The notes beneath the pieces were generated by a model. It was not told where the DNA came from and made no database searches. It saw only the letters and a program-made list of their open reading frames with translations. From NCBI RefSeq assembly GCF_900142955.1, contig NZ_FRCP01000012.1, forward strand, positions 124,001 to 188,000: a stretch of DNA of 64,000 nucleotides, given 5' to 3'. Source of the DNA: Anaerosporobacter mobilis DSM 15930 (GTDB taxonomy: Bacteria > Bacillota > Clostridia > Lachnospirales > Lachnospiraceae). Each line of letters opens with the position of its first letter. The stretch's first letter is position 1. Below, piece after piece: positions 51,782 through 60,792 of the stretch. A program made the position numbers and the translations under genes.

Positions 51782-53554
51782 ATGTATTACCCAGAGGATT
51801 TAGTTGAAGAGATTAGACAGAGAAATGACATAGTTGACGTTGTTTCTGAGCACGTAAAGTTAAAGCGTACTGGAAATAATCATATGGGACTATGTCCGTT
51901 TCATAATGAAAAATCCCCTTCCTTTAGTGTTAGTGGACAAAAGCAGATGTACCATTGCTTTGGTTGTGGAGTAGGAGGTAATGTATTCACATTTGTTATG
52001 GAATATGAGAACTATTCTTTTGTTGAAGCTCTTAAGTATCTTGCTGAGAGAGTGAATATTACATTACCAGAACAAGAATATAGTGAAGAAGCGAAGAAGA
52101 AGAAGGATTTGAAAGGGCAGTTGTTAGAGATTAATCGACAGGCGGCAAAGTATTTCTTCTATCAGTTAAAATCAGAACGCGGTACAATAGCATATGAGTA
52201 TTTGACAAACCGTAAGCTCAGCGATGAAACGATTAGTAAGTTTGGTCTTGGGTATTCTAATAAATATAGCAATGATTTATATCAGTATCTAAAACAATTA
52301 GGCTATAGTGATGAAATTCTAAAACAATCCGGATTGGTGTCCATTGATGAAACAAAAGGAGCGTATGATAAGTTTTGGAACCGAGTTATGTTTCCTATTA
52401 TGGACGTAAATAATCGAGTAATTGGATTCGGTGGTCGTGTTATGGGAGAGGGGGAACCCAAATACTTGAATTCACCTGAAACATTACTGTTTGACAAGAG
52501 TAGGAATTTATATGGTTTGAATGTAGCCAGAACATCAAGAAAGCACAATATGCTTATCTGCGAAGGCTATATGGATGTTATCGCATTACATCAAGCAGGT
52601 TTTAACAATGCAGTTGCATCCTTAGGTACCGCTTTCACTGGCTTGCAAGCCAATTTGCTGAAACGTTATACGAGTGAGGTATTACTGACATACGATAGTG
52701 ATGGTGCTGGTACGAAGGCAGCACTTAGAGCGATTCCTATATTGAAGGAAGCGGGGCTTAGTATTAAGGTTATTAATATGCAACCTTATAAGGATCCAGA
52801 TGAGTTCATTAAGGCGCTAGGAGCCGACGAGTTCCAGAAGCGAATTGATGAGGCCCAGAATAGTTTTTATTTTGAAATCGAAGTTTTGGAAAGAGATTAT
52901 GATTTGAACGATCCGGAGCAAAAAACAAAGTTCTTTAATGAGGTTGCTAAGAAATTATTAGTATTCACAGAAGAAATTGAAAGAAATAATTATATCGAAG
53001 CAATGGATCGCAAATACCATGTAGGATTTGATAACCTTCGCAAATTAGTGAATCATTATGGAGCTACATTGGTTCCTACGCAAACAGTCATTAAGAAGGT
53101 TCAGGAAAGAAGTAATAAGAGAGTTACAGCGGAAGATAGTATGAAACAAGCTAGTAAATTACTATTGACCTGGATGATAGAAGATATCAGGTTATTCCAG
53201 AAATTAAATGGAGTAATTAGTGAGAAGGATTTTGACGGGGAATTGTATCAAACGGTTGCTAGAATGCTGTTTCAGCAGTATAAAGAGCAAGGACAAGTTA
53301 TACCTGCAAAGATAATTAATCAATTTGAAAGTAAAGAAGAACAAAGTGAAGTAGCTTCTTTGTTTAGTACTACATTTCAAGAAGAGATGAGTATGCTTGA
53401 GAAAGAAAAGGCACTGAATGATTTAGTTTACCGTATTAAAAAATATAGCTTAGATCTAAGAAGTAGGAATGTTACAGATATTGAGCAAATGCAAAGTTTA
53501 ATAAAGGAACAGGTAGATTTACAAAAATTGCATATTTCTCTTATTGATGGTTAG
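51782..53554 (+). CDS. dnaG: DNA primase
   Basis: This 590-aa primase makes RNA primers for DNA replication. It has an N-terminal zinc ribbon (CPFHNEKSPSFSVS and YHCFGCGVGG), a central RNA-polymerase core and Toprim region (CEGYMDVIALHQAGFNNAVA and LTYDSDGAGTKAA), and a C-terminal helicase-binding region of normal length. Its start follows the HD-domain gene by about 20 bp, with a mediocre ribosome site, so the genes are one operon. Confidence 0.97.
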   Translation: MYYPEDLVEEIRQRNDIVDVVSEHVKLKRTGNNHMGLCPFHNEKSPSFSVSGQKQMYHCFGCGVGGNVFTFVMEYENYSFVEALKYLAERVNITLPEQEYSEEAKKKKDLKGQLLEINRQAAKYFFYQLKSERGTIAYEYLTNRKLSDETISKFGLGYSNKYSNDLYQYLKQLGYSDEILKQSGLVSIDETKGAYDKFWNRVMFPIMDVNNRVIGFGGRVMGEGEPKYLNSPETLLFDKSRNLYGLNVARTSRKHNMLICEGYMDVIALHQAGFNNAVASLGTAFTGLQANLLKRYTSEVLLTYDSDGAGTKAALRAIPILKEAGLSIKVINMQPYKDPDEFIKALGADEFQKRIDEAQNSFYFEIEVLERDYDLNDPEQKTKFFNEVAKKLLVFTEEIERNNYIEAMDRKYHVGFDNLRKLVNHYGATLVPTQTVIKKVQERSNKRVTAEDSMKQASKLLLTWMIEDIRLFQKLNGVISEKDFDGELYQTVARMLFQQYKEQGQVIPAKIINQFESKEEQSEVASLFSTTFQEEMSMLEKEKALNDLVYRIKKYSLDLRSRNVTDIEQMQSLIKEQVDLQKLHISLIDG

Positions 53555-53586
53555 AATATTAACAGATTAGGAAGAGGTGGACTACT

Positions 53587-54708
53587 ATGGACGAAAATAT
53601 GGCAAAGTTTGCGGAGAAATTAAAAGAACTCCTTGAATTTGCAAAATCCAAGAAGAACGTTCTTGAATATCAGGAAATTAATGATTTTTTTGCCGACTTT
53701 GATATCGACGAAGAAAAGATTGAAAAAATCTATTCTTATCTTGAAAAAAATGGGGTTGACGTACTACGAATTACATCGAATGAGGAAGAAGAGGATATTG
53801 TTCCAGAAGATATCCTTCTAGAAGATAATGAGGAAATTGATGATCTTGAAAAAATTGATCTCTCAGTTCCAGAAGGCATTAGCGTAGAAGATCCGGTTCG
53901 TATGTATCTTAAGGAAATTGGTAAAGTACCACTACTTAACGCTGATGAAGAGATACAGCTTGCTAAAAGAATGGAAGAAGGAGACGAGATGGCAAGAAAA
54001 CGACTTGCAGAAGCAAATCTTCGTCTTGTTGTTAGTATTGCAAAACGTTATGTAGGAAGAGGCATGCAGTTCCTTGATTTAATTCAGGAGGGTAATCTTG
54101 GACTTATAAAGGCTGTTGAAAAATTCGATTATACGAAAGGGTACAAGTTCAGTACGTATGCAACTTGGTGGATTCGTCAAGCAATAACAAGAGCAATTGC
54201 GGATCAGGCTAGGACGATTCGTATACCTGTTCATATGGTTGAGACAATCAATAAGTTAATCAGAGTTCAGCGTCAATTGCTTCAAGAATTAGGAAGAGAA
54301 CCACAACCAGAGGAAATTGCTAAGGTTATGAAGTTACCGGTAGAGAGAGTTCGTGAAATTCAAAAGATTTCTCAAGAACCTGTATCATTAGAGACACCAA
54401 TTGGTGAGGAAGAAGATAGCCATCTTGGTGATTTTATTCAAGATGATAATGTGCCGGTTCCAGCTGAGGCTGCAGCATTTACATTACTAAAAGAACAACT
54501 TGTAGAAGTACTAAGTACGTTAACTGAGAGGGAGCAAAAGGTACTACGCTTACGTTTTGGTTTAGATGATGGTAGAGCTAGGACACTTGAAGAAGTCGGA
54601 AAAGAATTCAATGTAACAAGAGAAAGAATTCGTCAGATAGAAGCAAAAGCCCTTCGTAAGCTCCGTCATCCAAGCAGAAGTAGAAAACTAAAGGATTATC
54701 TAGAATAG
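53587..54708 (+). CDS. rpoD: RNA polymerase sigma factor RpoD (sigma-70)
   Basis: This 373-aa main sigma factor has region 1.2 (EDPVRMYLKEIGKVPLL), region 2 (LRLVVSIAKRYVGRGMQFLDL, EKFDYTKGYKFSTYATWWIR), region 3 and region 4 (LTEREQKVLRLRFGLDDG and VTRERIRQIEAKALRKLRHP). Region 1.1 is shortened, as in other Firmicutes. AGAGGTGG precedes the start. It is the last gene of the dnaG-rpoD macromolecular synthesis operon. Confidence 0.98.
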   Translation: MDENMAKFAEKLKELLEFAKSKKNVLEYQEINDFFADFDIDEEKIEKIYSYLEKNGVDVLRITSNEEEEDIVPEDILLEDNEEIDDLEKIDLSVPEGISVEDPVRMYLKEIGKVPLLNADEEIQLAKRMEEGDEMARKRLAEANLRLVVSIAKRYVGRGMQFLDLIQEGNLGLIKAVEKFDYTKGYKFSTYATWWIRQAITRAIADQARTIRIPVHMVETINKLIRVQRQLLQELGREPQPEEIAKVMKLPVERVREIQKISQEPVSLETPIGEEEDSHLGDFIQDDNVPVPAEAAAFTLLKEQLVEVLSTLTEREQKVLRLRFGLDDGRARTLEEVGKEFNVTRERIRQIEAKALRKLRHPSRSRKLKDYLE

Positions 54709-54724
54709 AATAAACAGGTATAAC

Positions 54725-54766
54725 AAAGCCAAAGATGAATCTGAACCTTCATCCCAGGCTTTTTTG
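54725..54766 (+). terminator. Terminator after rpoD
   Basis: AAAGCC and GGCTTTTTT are the outer arms and GATGAA/TTCATC an inner stem, followed by a T-run. Confidence 0.85.
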
Positions 54767-54901
54767 TTTTCTGGATTTTCCTCCTATTGGTGTGAAAGAA
54801 ACTATTCTTTACTGTATTTAGTAAAAGTGATACTATGTTATAGAGTATTATAAGCGTTGCTTGTGACGTTTACAGGGTAGAATTAGAAAGGGGGAAATAT
54901 A

Positions 54902-55813
54902 GTGACTCTTCGTCATCTGAAATTATTTATAGAAGTGGCTGATACAGGAAAGATGAGTTTGGCTGCAGCAAAGTATTATATCTCTCAACCCACAGTAAGT
55001 CAGGCCATAAGAGAACTTGAAGAATATTATAATGTATTATTGTTTGAGAGATTATCTAAGAAATTATACATTACAAAAGATGGGGAAAAACTACTTCGGT
55101 ATGCAAGAACAGTAGTACAAACATTTGATGAATTAGAAGAGAGAATGTTTGATCGTAAGCATACTCAAACATTACGTATTGGCGCAACTATTACAGTAGC
55201 TAACAGTCTAATTACAGATATCGCTGCGACTATGGCAATCAAATCACCAGATACGCAGGTTAATGTATATACGGATAACACCAGAGGGATTGTAAGTAGA
55301 ATATTAAGATCAGAATTAGATATTGCATTAGTAGAAGGAGAAGTGAAAAGCTTAGATATTGTTTCTATACCTTGTATAGAGGATATTCTAGTTTTAGTAT
55401 GTAGTCCAAATCATCGATTTGCTAAGATGGATATCATACCAATTGAAGAATTGGTGAACGAGAATTTTATTGTGCGTGAACTAGGTAGTGGTACAAGAGA
55501 ATTATTCGAATCTAGTATGGCACAGATGAAGAGTAGAGTTACTATAGGTTGGGAATGTAACACGCCAGAGGTTATGAAGAAAGCAGTTGCGAATAATCTT
55601 GGTGTATCTGTTATGTCCGTTCGTTTGGTGAGGGATGAAATTGAGAATCAAACTTTATGTGCTAGATTAGTTAAGGGCTGCAATTGGAGCCGACAATTTA
55701 GTGTTATATACCACAAAGATAAATATATGACAGAATCTATGCGAGCTATAATGGAGATTATAAAGGCAATTGAGCCCTTAGAATCTATAAAAAGTTTAAT
55801 TAAGATGGTTTAA
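54902..55813 (+). CDS. LysR-family transcriptional regulator
   Basis: This 303-aa protein starts at GTG 54902 (AAGGGGG upstream). It has an N-terminal winged helix (LRHLKLFIEVADTGKMSLAAA, ISQPTVSQAIRELE) and a two-lobed effector domain with a typical ELGSGTRELFE segment. It resembles the CysB/CysL-like group. No co-directional target is adjacent, so the regulated gene and ligand are unknown. Confidence 0.93.
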   Translation: MTLRHLKLFIEVADTGKMSLAAAKYYISQPTVSQAIRELEEYYNVLLFERLSKKLYITKDGEKLLRYARTVVQTFDELEERMFDRKHTQTLRIGATITVANSLITDIAATMAIKSPDTQVNVYTDNTRGIVSRILRSELDIALVEGEVKSLDIVSIPCIEDILVLVCSPNHRFAKMDIIPIEELVNENFIVRELGSGTRELFESSMAQMKSRVTIGWECNTPEVMKKAVANNLGVSVMSVRLVRDEIENQTLCARLVKGCNWSRQFSVIYHKDKYMTESMRAIMEIIKAIEPLESIKSLIKMV

Positions 55814-56041
55814 TTAAACAAATTGTGTATCAGATTAACGAATTATAATAGATATATCATAATAATAACTGGAAATGAATAATAATTTAGTAATAAAACT
55901 AAAAATACTAGAAATTCAAGATAAATTAATATAGAATAAATGGAACTTTTCCTACATAAGTGTTATAATAATGGTAATTACATGGAATATTACAAGTGTA
56001 ATGAATGCAAGGGAAAAGGTGCCAGTTTGAAGAGGTACGAG

Positions 56042-56743
56042 ATGCAAATATCAAAAAGACTTGGTGCAGCAGTTGCACTAGTAACTAAGAATAATCGTGT
56101 AGCAGATATAGGATGTGATCATGCATATACATCAATATATCTTGTGGAAAATAAAATTGCTTCCAAAGTAATCGCATGCGATATAAACAAAGGACCACTA
56201 CAACGCGCAAAAGAGAATATTGCTAGGTATGGTTACAGTTCTATCATTGAGACTAGATTGTCAGATGGTGCTAAGAAGATAGAGCCTGGTGAAGTTGATA
56301 CACTACTTGTCTCAGGAATGGGTGGTGGACTGGTAGTTAAGATATTATCGGATAGTAAAGAAGTAGTGGAGTCTTGTTCTGAATTAATCTTACAACCACA
56401 ATCAGAAATCTTTCTGGTAAGAAAATACCTCCATGAGATTGGTTATCAGATTACAGATGAGAATATGGTTATAGATGAAGGAAAATATTACGTGATGATG
56501 CGTGCAACAAAGGCAGAAGGTCATCAAAGATATTCTGATGAAGTGTGTTATCAATATGGTGCCTTATTACTCAAGAATAAGAATGAGATTTTATATCAGT
56601 TCTTGAACAAAGAAAAAGGAACCTATGAGGGAATATTGCATAAGTTACTTAAGATGCAAACAGAACATTCGAAGAAGAGAGAAGATGAAGTAAAACAACA
56701 ATTAGAATATATAGTAGAAGGATTACGATATTATGAAATGTAG
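56042..56743 (+). CDS. trmK: tRNA (adenine(22)-N(1))-methyltransferase TrmK
   Basis: This 233-aa SAM-dependent enzyme methylates A22 of some tRNAs. The SAM-binding motif is VADIGCDHAYTSIYL, with a second motif VIACDINKGPLQRAK and the active-site region LLVSGMGGGLVV. ATG 56042 begins the conserved ISKRL motif. A TTG at 56028 would add only five residues. The stop overlaps the next gene by 11 bp, an operon with a Nif3-like gene that is common in Firmicutes. Confidence 0.93.
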   Translation: MQISKRLGAAVALVTKNNRVADIGCDHAYTSIYLVENKIASKVIACDINKGPLQRAKENIARYGYSSIIETRLSDGAKKIEPGEVDTLLVSGMGGGLVVKILSDSKEVVESCSELILQPQSEIFLVRKYLHEIGYQITDENMVIDEGKYYVMMRATKAEGHQRYSDEVCYQYGALLLKNKNEILYQFLNKEKGTYEGILHKLLKMQTEHSKKREDEVKQQLEYIVEGLRYYEM

Positions 56744-57506
56744 AGATTTGATAAAACAACTAGAGACAATAGCACCTGTTCATTATGCAGAAAAATGGGA
56801 CAATGTTGGATTGATTGTAGGGGATGAAGAACAGCAAGTGAACAAAGTACTTATAGCCCTAGATCCATCTACAGAAGTAATTGAACAGGCGATTGAACAA
56901 CAATGTGATATGATAATAACCCACCACCCGTTGATTTTTTCACCGATGAAGAAAATCACAAGCAATGACTTTATTGGTAGACGAATCCTGAATATGATGA
57001 ATCATTCCATAGCATATTACGCGATGCATACCAATATGGATATTGCTATAATGGCGGATGAAGCAGCAGCTATGATAGGACTAAAGGATACTATCGCATT
57101 AGAACCGATAGAATCTAATAACCTACATGTTGGAATTGGACGTTTTGGTAAGCTAACTAGGACAATAACTTTACTGGATTTAGCTAACGAGGTGAAAAAA
57201 CAGTTTCATCTTGATGGGGTCCGTGTAGTTGGGGAATTAACCAAAGATATTAAAACGGTTGCAATATCTACAGGTTCAGGAGAAGATTTTATTGAACATG
57301 CCATAGAGAGAGGGGCGGATGTTCTTATAACAGGTGATATAAGACATCATAAAGCGCTTGATGCGATTGAGAGAAATCTTTGTATCATTGATGCTGGACA
57401 CTATGGCACAGAGCGATTCATGGTTGAATGGCTAGCTGCTCATCTTGATGTGAGTAACGTTACTGCTATGGTGGCAAAGGAGCAATCACCTTTTAAAAAT
57501 ATATAG
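56733..57506 (+). CDS. Nif3-like dinuclear metal-centre protein
   Basis: This 257-aa protein is related to NIF3/YqfO. It has an N-terminal AEKWDNVGLIVG motif, a metal-binding THHPLIF site, MHTNMDIA, and a C-terminal ITGDIRHHKALDA with ligands near INDAGHY-type IDAGHYGTERF. It is probably a metal-dependent hydrolase or GTP cyclohydrolase I type 2 relative, function not established. It is translationally coupled to trmK. Confidence 0.9.
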   Translation: MKCRDLIKQLETIAPVHYAEKWDNVGLIVGDEEQQVNKVLIALDPSTEVIEQAIEQQCDMIITHHPLIFSPMKKITSNDFIGRRILNMMNHSIAYYAMHTNMDIAIMADEAAAMIGLKDTIALEPIESNNLHVGIGRFGKLTRTITLLDLANEVKKQFHLDGVRVVGELTKDIKTVAISTGSGEDFIEHAIERGADVLITGDIRHHKALDAIERNLCIIDAGHYGTERFMVEWLAAHLDVSNVTAMVAKEQSPFKNI

Positions 57507-57518
57507 AGGAGATTATAT

Positions 57519-59180
57519 ATGAGTATAAATGTAATTATTAATGGAGAGACCAAAGTTTACGAAGAAAATACTAGTCTATTGGAGATAAGCAAAGATTTTC
57601 AAAAAGACTATCAAGAGGATATTATTCTTGCATTTGTTGATAACAAACTTAGAGAATTATTCAAAACAGTTACCAAAGACTGTACCGTGCGATTTGTGAC
57701 TACAAAAGATTCTGCTGGTAGAAAAACATACAAAAGAGGTATGACACTGGTGCTTCTAAAGGCAATTCATGATGAAATAGGAAATCTGAATGTAGAAAAA
57801 GTACTGGTAGAGTATTCAATAGGATCCGGTTATTACTGCGAGATTAAATCAGATGCTATATTAGATGAAGCATTAATTGAGAGAATTGAAGCACGTATGA
57901 GAAAAATCATAGCAGATGATATACCATTCCAAAAGAGAAGTATTACAACGGATGAAGCAATAGAGTTATTCAAAAATTACCGTATGTATGACAAAGAAAA
58001 ATTATTCCGTTATCGACGTGTATCGAAAGCGAATATCTATAAACTTGGTGGATTTGAAGATTATTTCTATGGGTATATGCCACCGAGAACTGGCATGTTA
58101 CAATATTTCAAATTATATAAATACGATGATGGGTTAATTATGCAATTACCTAGTGATGAAGATCCAAGAGTGGTACCACCGTTTGAGCCAAGACACAAGC
58201 TTTTCGGAGTTTTAAAAGAATCGAATCGTTGGGGCAATACGATGAAAATCGAAACGGTTGGAGCACTTAATGATGTAATCTGTAAGGGTGGAATTAATGA
58301 TTTAATCCTTGTTCAAGAGGCACTTCAAGAAAAGAAAATTGGTGAGATAGCAGAGCAGATTGTAGCGAATCGAACCAATAAATTTATTATGATTTCTGGT
58401 CCATCTTCATCTGGTAAAACAACTTTTTCACATCGTTTATCCATTGAACTTCGAACACATGGAATGAACCCGTTACCAATCGCTCTAGATAATTACTTTG
58501 TAGATCGTATGAATACACCTTTAGATGCAGAGGGTAATCCTAACTTTGAATGTTTAGAAGCAATTGATATAGAACAATTCAACAATGATATGATGAAGCT
58601 ATTGAATGGGGAACGAGTTGAGTTACCATCCTACAACTTCAAGTTAGGTAAACGTGAATATAAAGGAAACTATCAACAACTTGGTGAGGATGATATATTA
58701 GTTATTGAAGGCATTCATGGTTTGAATGATAAGTTGTCACATTCTCTTCCAAAAGAAAGTAAATTCAAGATCTACATAAGTGCTTTAACGCAGTTGAATA
58801 TCGATGAGCATAATCGTATTCCAACAACTGATGGTAGATTGATACGAAGAATGGTAAGAGATGCAAGAACAAGAGGAATTGCAGCAAAAGATACAATAGC
58901 AATGTGGGCATCGGTTCGAAGAGGAGAAGAAGAGAATATCTTCCCATTCCAAGAAGAAGCAGACGTCATGTTCAATTCGGCGCTAATCTATGAGTTAGCA
59001 ATTCTTAAACTATACGCGGAGCCAATTCTATTTGGGATTGACCGTGAATGTACAGAATATGTAGAAGCAAAACGCCTATTAAAATTCTTAGATTATTTCA
59101 TCGGTGTTAGCCCAGAAGAAGTACCACGTAATTCTATAATACGTGAATTCGTTGGGGGAAGTTATTTTAAAGTAGATTAA
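57519..59180 (+). CDS. TGS-domain nucleoside (uridine) kinase
   Basis: This 553-aa protein is a fusion. An N-terminal TGS/ThrRS-like region (residues 1 to about 280) resembles the threonyl-tRNA synthetase N-domain and its second additional domain (LLKAIHDEIGNL). A uridine-kinase domain follows (about 285-500) with Walker A GPSSSGKTT (294-302), DNYFVDR and IEGIHGLND. This architecture is widespread in Firmicutes. Kinase activity is expected, and the role of the TGS region is unclear. It lies 12 bp after the Nif3-like gene and AGAGGAG precedes the start. Confidence 0.92.
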   Translation: MSINVIINGETKVYEENTSLLEISKDFQKDYQEDIILAFVDNKLRELFKTVTKDCTVRFVTTKDSAGRKTYKRGMTLVLLKAIHDEIGNLNVEKVLVEYSIGSGYYCEIKSDAILDEALIERIEARMRKIIADDIPFQKRSITTDEAIELFKNYRMYDKEKLFRYRRVSKANIYKLGGFEDYFYGYMPPRTGMLQYFKLYKYDDGLIMQLPSDEDPRVVPPFEPRHKLFGVLKESNRWGNTMKIETVGALNDVICKGGINDLILVQEALQEKKIGEIAEQIVANRTNKFIMISGPSSSGKTTFSHRLSIELRTHGMNPLPIALDNYFVDRMNTPLDAEGNPNFECLEAIDIEQFNNDMMKLLNGERVELPSYNFKLGKREYKGNYQQLGEDDILVIEGIHGLNDKLSHSLPKESKFKIYISALTQLNIDEHNRIPTTDGRLIRRMVRDARTRGIAAKDTIAMWASVRRGEEENIFPFQEEADVMFNSALIYELAILKLYAEPILFGIDRECTEYVEAKRLLKFLDYFIGVSPEEVPRNSIIREFVGGSYFKVD

Positions 59181-59206
59181 GAGAAGTTCCCGAGAACGGT
59201 CGTAAT

Positions 59207-59254
59207 AAAAAAGTAACTGTTCAAATCATTGAGAGAATGAGCAGTTACTTTTAT
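59207..59254. terminator. Bidirectional terminator between the uridine-kinase gene and rnpB
   Basis: AAAAAAGTAACTG pairs with CAGTTACTTTTAT. On the minus strand it ends rnpB, on the plus strand the kinase gene. Confidence 0.85.
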
Positions 59255-59282
59255 AGTAATGAAATATATTCTTATTATTCAT

Positions 59283-59630
59283 GTGAGCAGCACTATAAGC
59301 CGAGTTCTGTATTAGATGATTATCTATCTAGTCTTACTGTTACCAGTAAGATCAAGCGACCAACCCGAAAGCACGGCGGGCAACCGTATCGCTCTCCATT
59401 CGGTCTTGCTTCGAGTGGGGTTTACATAGCCATTCTTGTTACCAAGAATGCGGTAGTCTCTTACGCTACCTTTCCATCCTTACCAAACGAATTTGGCGGT
59501 ATATCTCTGTTGCACTAGCCTTGGAGTCACCTCCACCGGACGTTATCCGGCACCCTGCCCTGTGAAGCCCGGACTTTCCTCACCTAAGACCTTTCGGTGC
59601 TAATAGGCGCAATCATCTGTGCTACTCACA
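59283..59630 (-). ncRNA. rnpB: RNase P RNA (class A)
   Basis: Read on the minus strand it begins GTGAGTAGCAC, which pairs with the 3' end GTGCTGCTCAC (stem P1). Conserved blocks are GAGGAAAGTCCGGGC, CAGGGCAGGGTG, GGTGACTCCAAGGC, AGTGCAACAGAGA and, near the 3' end, ACAGAACTCGGCTTA. The length is about 348 nt. It is the ribozyme that cleaves tRNA 5' leaders. An ORF that reads through it is a shadow. Confidence 0.97.
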
Positions 59631-59888
59631 AGGATATATTCTATCATGAATAAGACAAGTTGTAAATTAAAAATCATAATTTATATCCAGAAAATTAAAC
59701 CAAAGAAATACTTGTATTAAATTTCATACAATAAAAATGTAAGTTTTTAACATTTTATCTAGAATTTGGACATATATATATAAGCGGGATGTTATTTGGT
59801 AGTAAGTAATTAATACATACTATTATAGATTATATGCAGAATTATATTTTATAAAATGTGACCATTTGGGGACAAAGGAGGAGAAATT

Positions 59889-60635
59889 ATGAATTTATTA
59901 CAAACACCTTTAACTTTACTGGAAATTGAGCGACTACTTGAAAAGGAGCTTAGAGATGAAGAGAAAGATTACCGAATTATTGGTGATTTAGAACTTACTT
60001 ATGAGGAGTTTTGTTTCCTTTCGCTGAAAGCAAAGGGGCTTCAGCGATATGAGAATGATTTGGCTATAATTGAGAAGTACAGATTTGTTACTTTAGTCAC
60101 GTGGGTATTTTCAATGCGTTATGCAAACATAGAAAAGGAAAGTTATGAAGCTATGTATAACAAGGTTAATAAGTTACAGCAACATACGATGAGAAAGACG
60201 ATTCATGTTATAGCGGGAACGTTTGAAGAGTATGGAATTAATACATATGGATTAGACATCTATTCGTTAGAAGGATTATTTGCATTGATTGGAATACATG
60301 CGGGAATCCCGAATAAAGCGCATAATCGATTATTTAATATATTAGAGGAATCTTTAAATTATAAAGATATGAATCGATTTGAACAGCAGTTAATGCTAGA
60401 TTTAGAACCTAGAATGACAGTAATATATAATTATATGGAAGAAGATACGAAGAAAAAGTTGTTCCATGAAACAAGAGAGATTTTTATTGATTGTAGAATG
60501 AATAATCTATCACTTGAAGAATTAAAAGAAAAATATGTATATGCATCAAAAAGCATATTAAATAGCCTTGTTTGTTGGTGTGAAGAGTTAGAATATTATC
60601 AAAATCAAAAAGAAATTATAGCCTTGTATAAATGA
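59889..60635 (+). CDS. Conserved protein of unknown function
   Basis: The 248-aa soluble protein is nearly all alpha-helical by composition, with no signal or membrane segment and no motif I recognise. It starts with MNLLQTPLTLLEIERLLEK and has a Leu/Glu-rich end. AAAGGAGGAG precedes the ATG. It stands alone between rnpB and a strong terminator, and I cannot suggest a function. Confidence 0.65.
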   Translation: MNLLQTPLTLLEIERLLEKELRDEEKDYRIIGDLELTYEEFCFLSLKAKGLQRYENDLAIIEKYRFVTLVTWVFSMRYANIEKESYEAMYNKVNKLQQHTMRKTIHVIAGTFEEYGINTYGLDIYSLEGLFALIGIHAGIPNKAHNRLFNILEESLNYKDMNRFEQQLMLDLEPRMTVIYNYMEEDTKKKLFHETREIFIDCRMNNLSLEELKEKYVYASKSILNSLVCWCEELEYYQNQKEIIALYK

Positions 60636-60707
60636 TATAAGTTAATAGGTCTATGATATGTAACCAATATGTTAGACTAGCAGGATTATCGAATTAATTA
60701 TAGGACT

Positions 60708-60753
60708 AAAAGGCTCAAATAGCAAAAGGGATATTTGCTATTTGAGCCTTTTT
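60708..60753. terminator. Bidirectional terminator
   Basis: AAAAGGCTCAAATAGCAAA pairs with TTTGCTATTTGAGCCTTTTT, between convergent genes. Confidence 0.9.
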
Positions 60754-60792
60754 CCGGTCTATTGAGAGTTATTATAGAGAAACTCTTGAAGG

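Noticed and set aside
59237..59518. 93-codon frame on the plus strand
   Set aside because: It lies inside rnpB, whose conserved blocks and closing stem are clear on the minus strand, and lacks a ribosome site.
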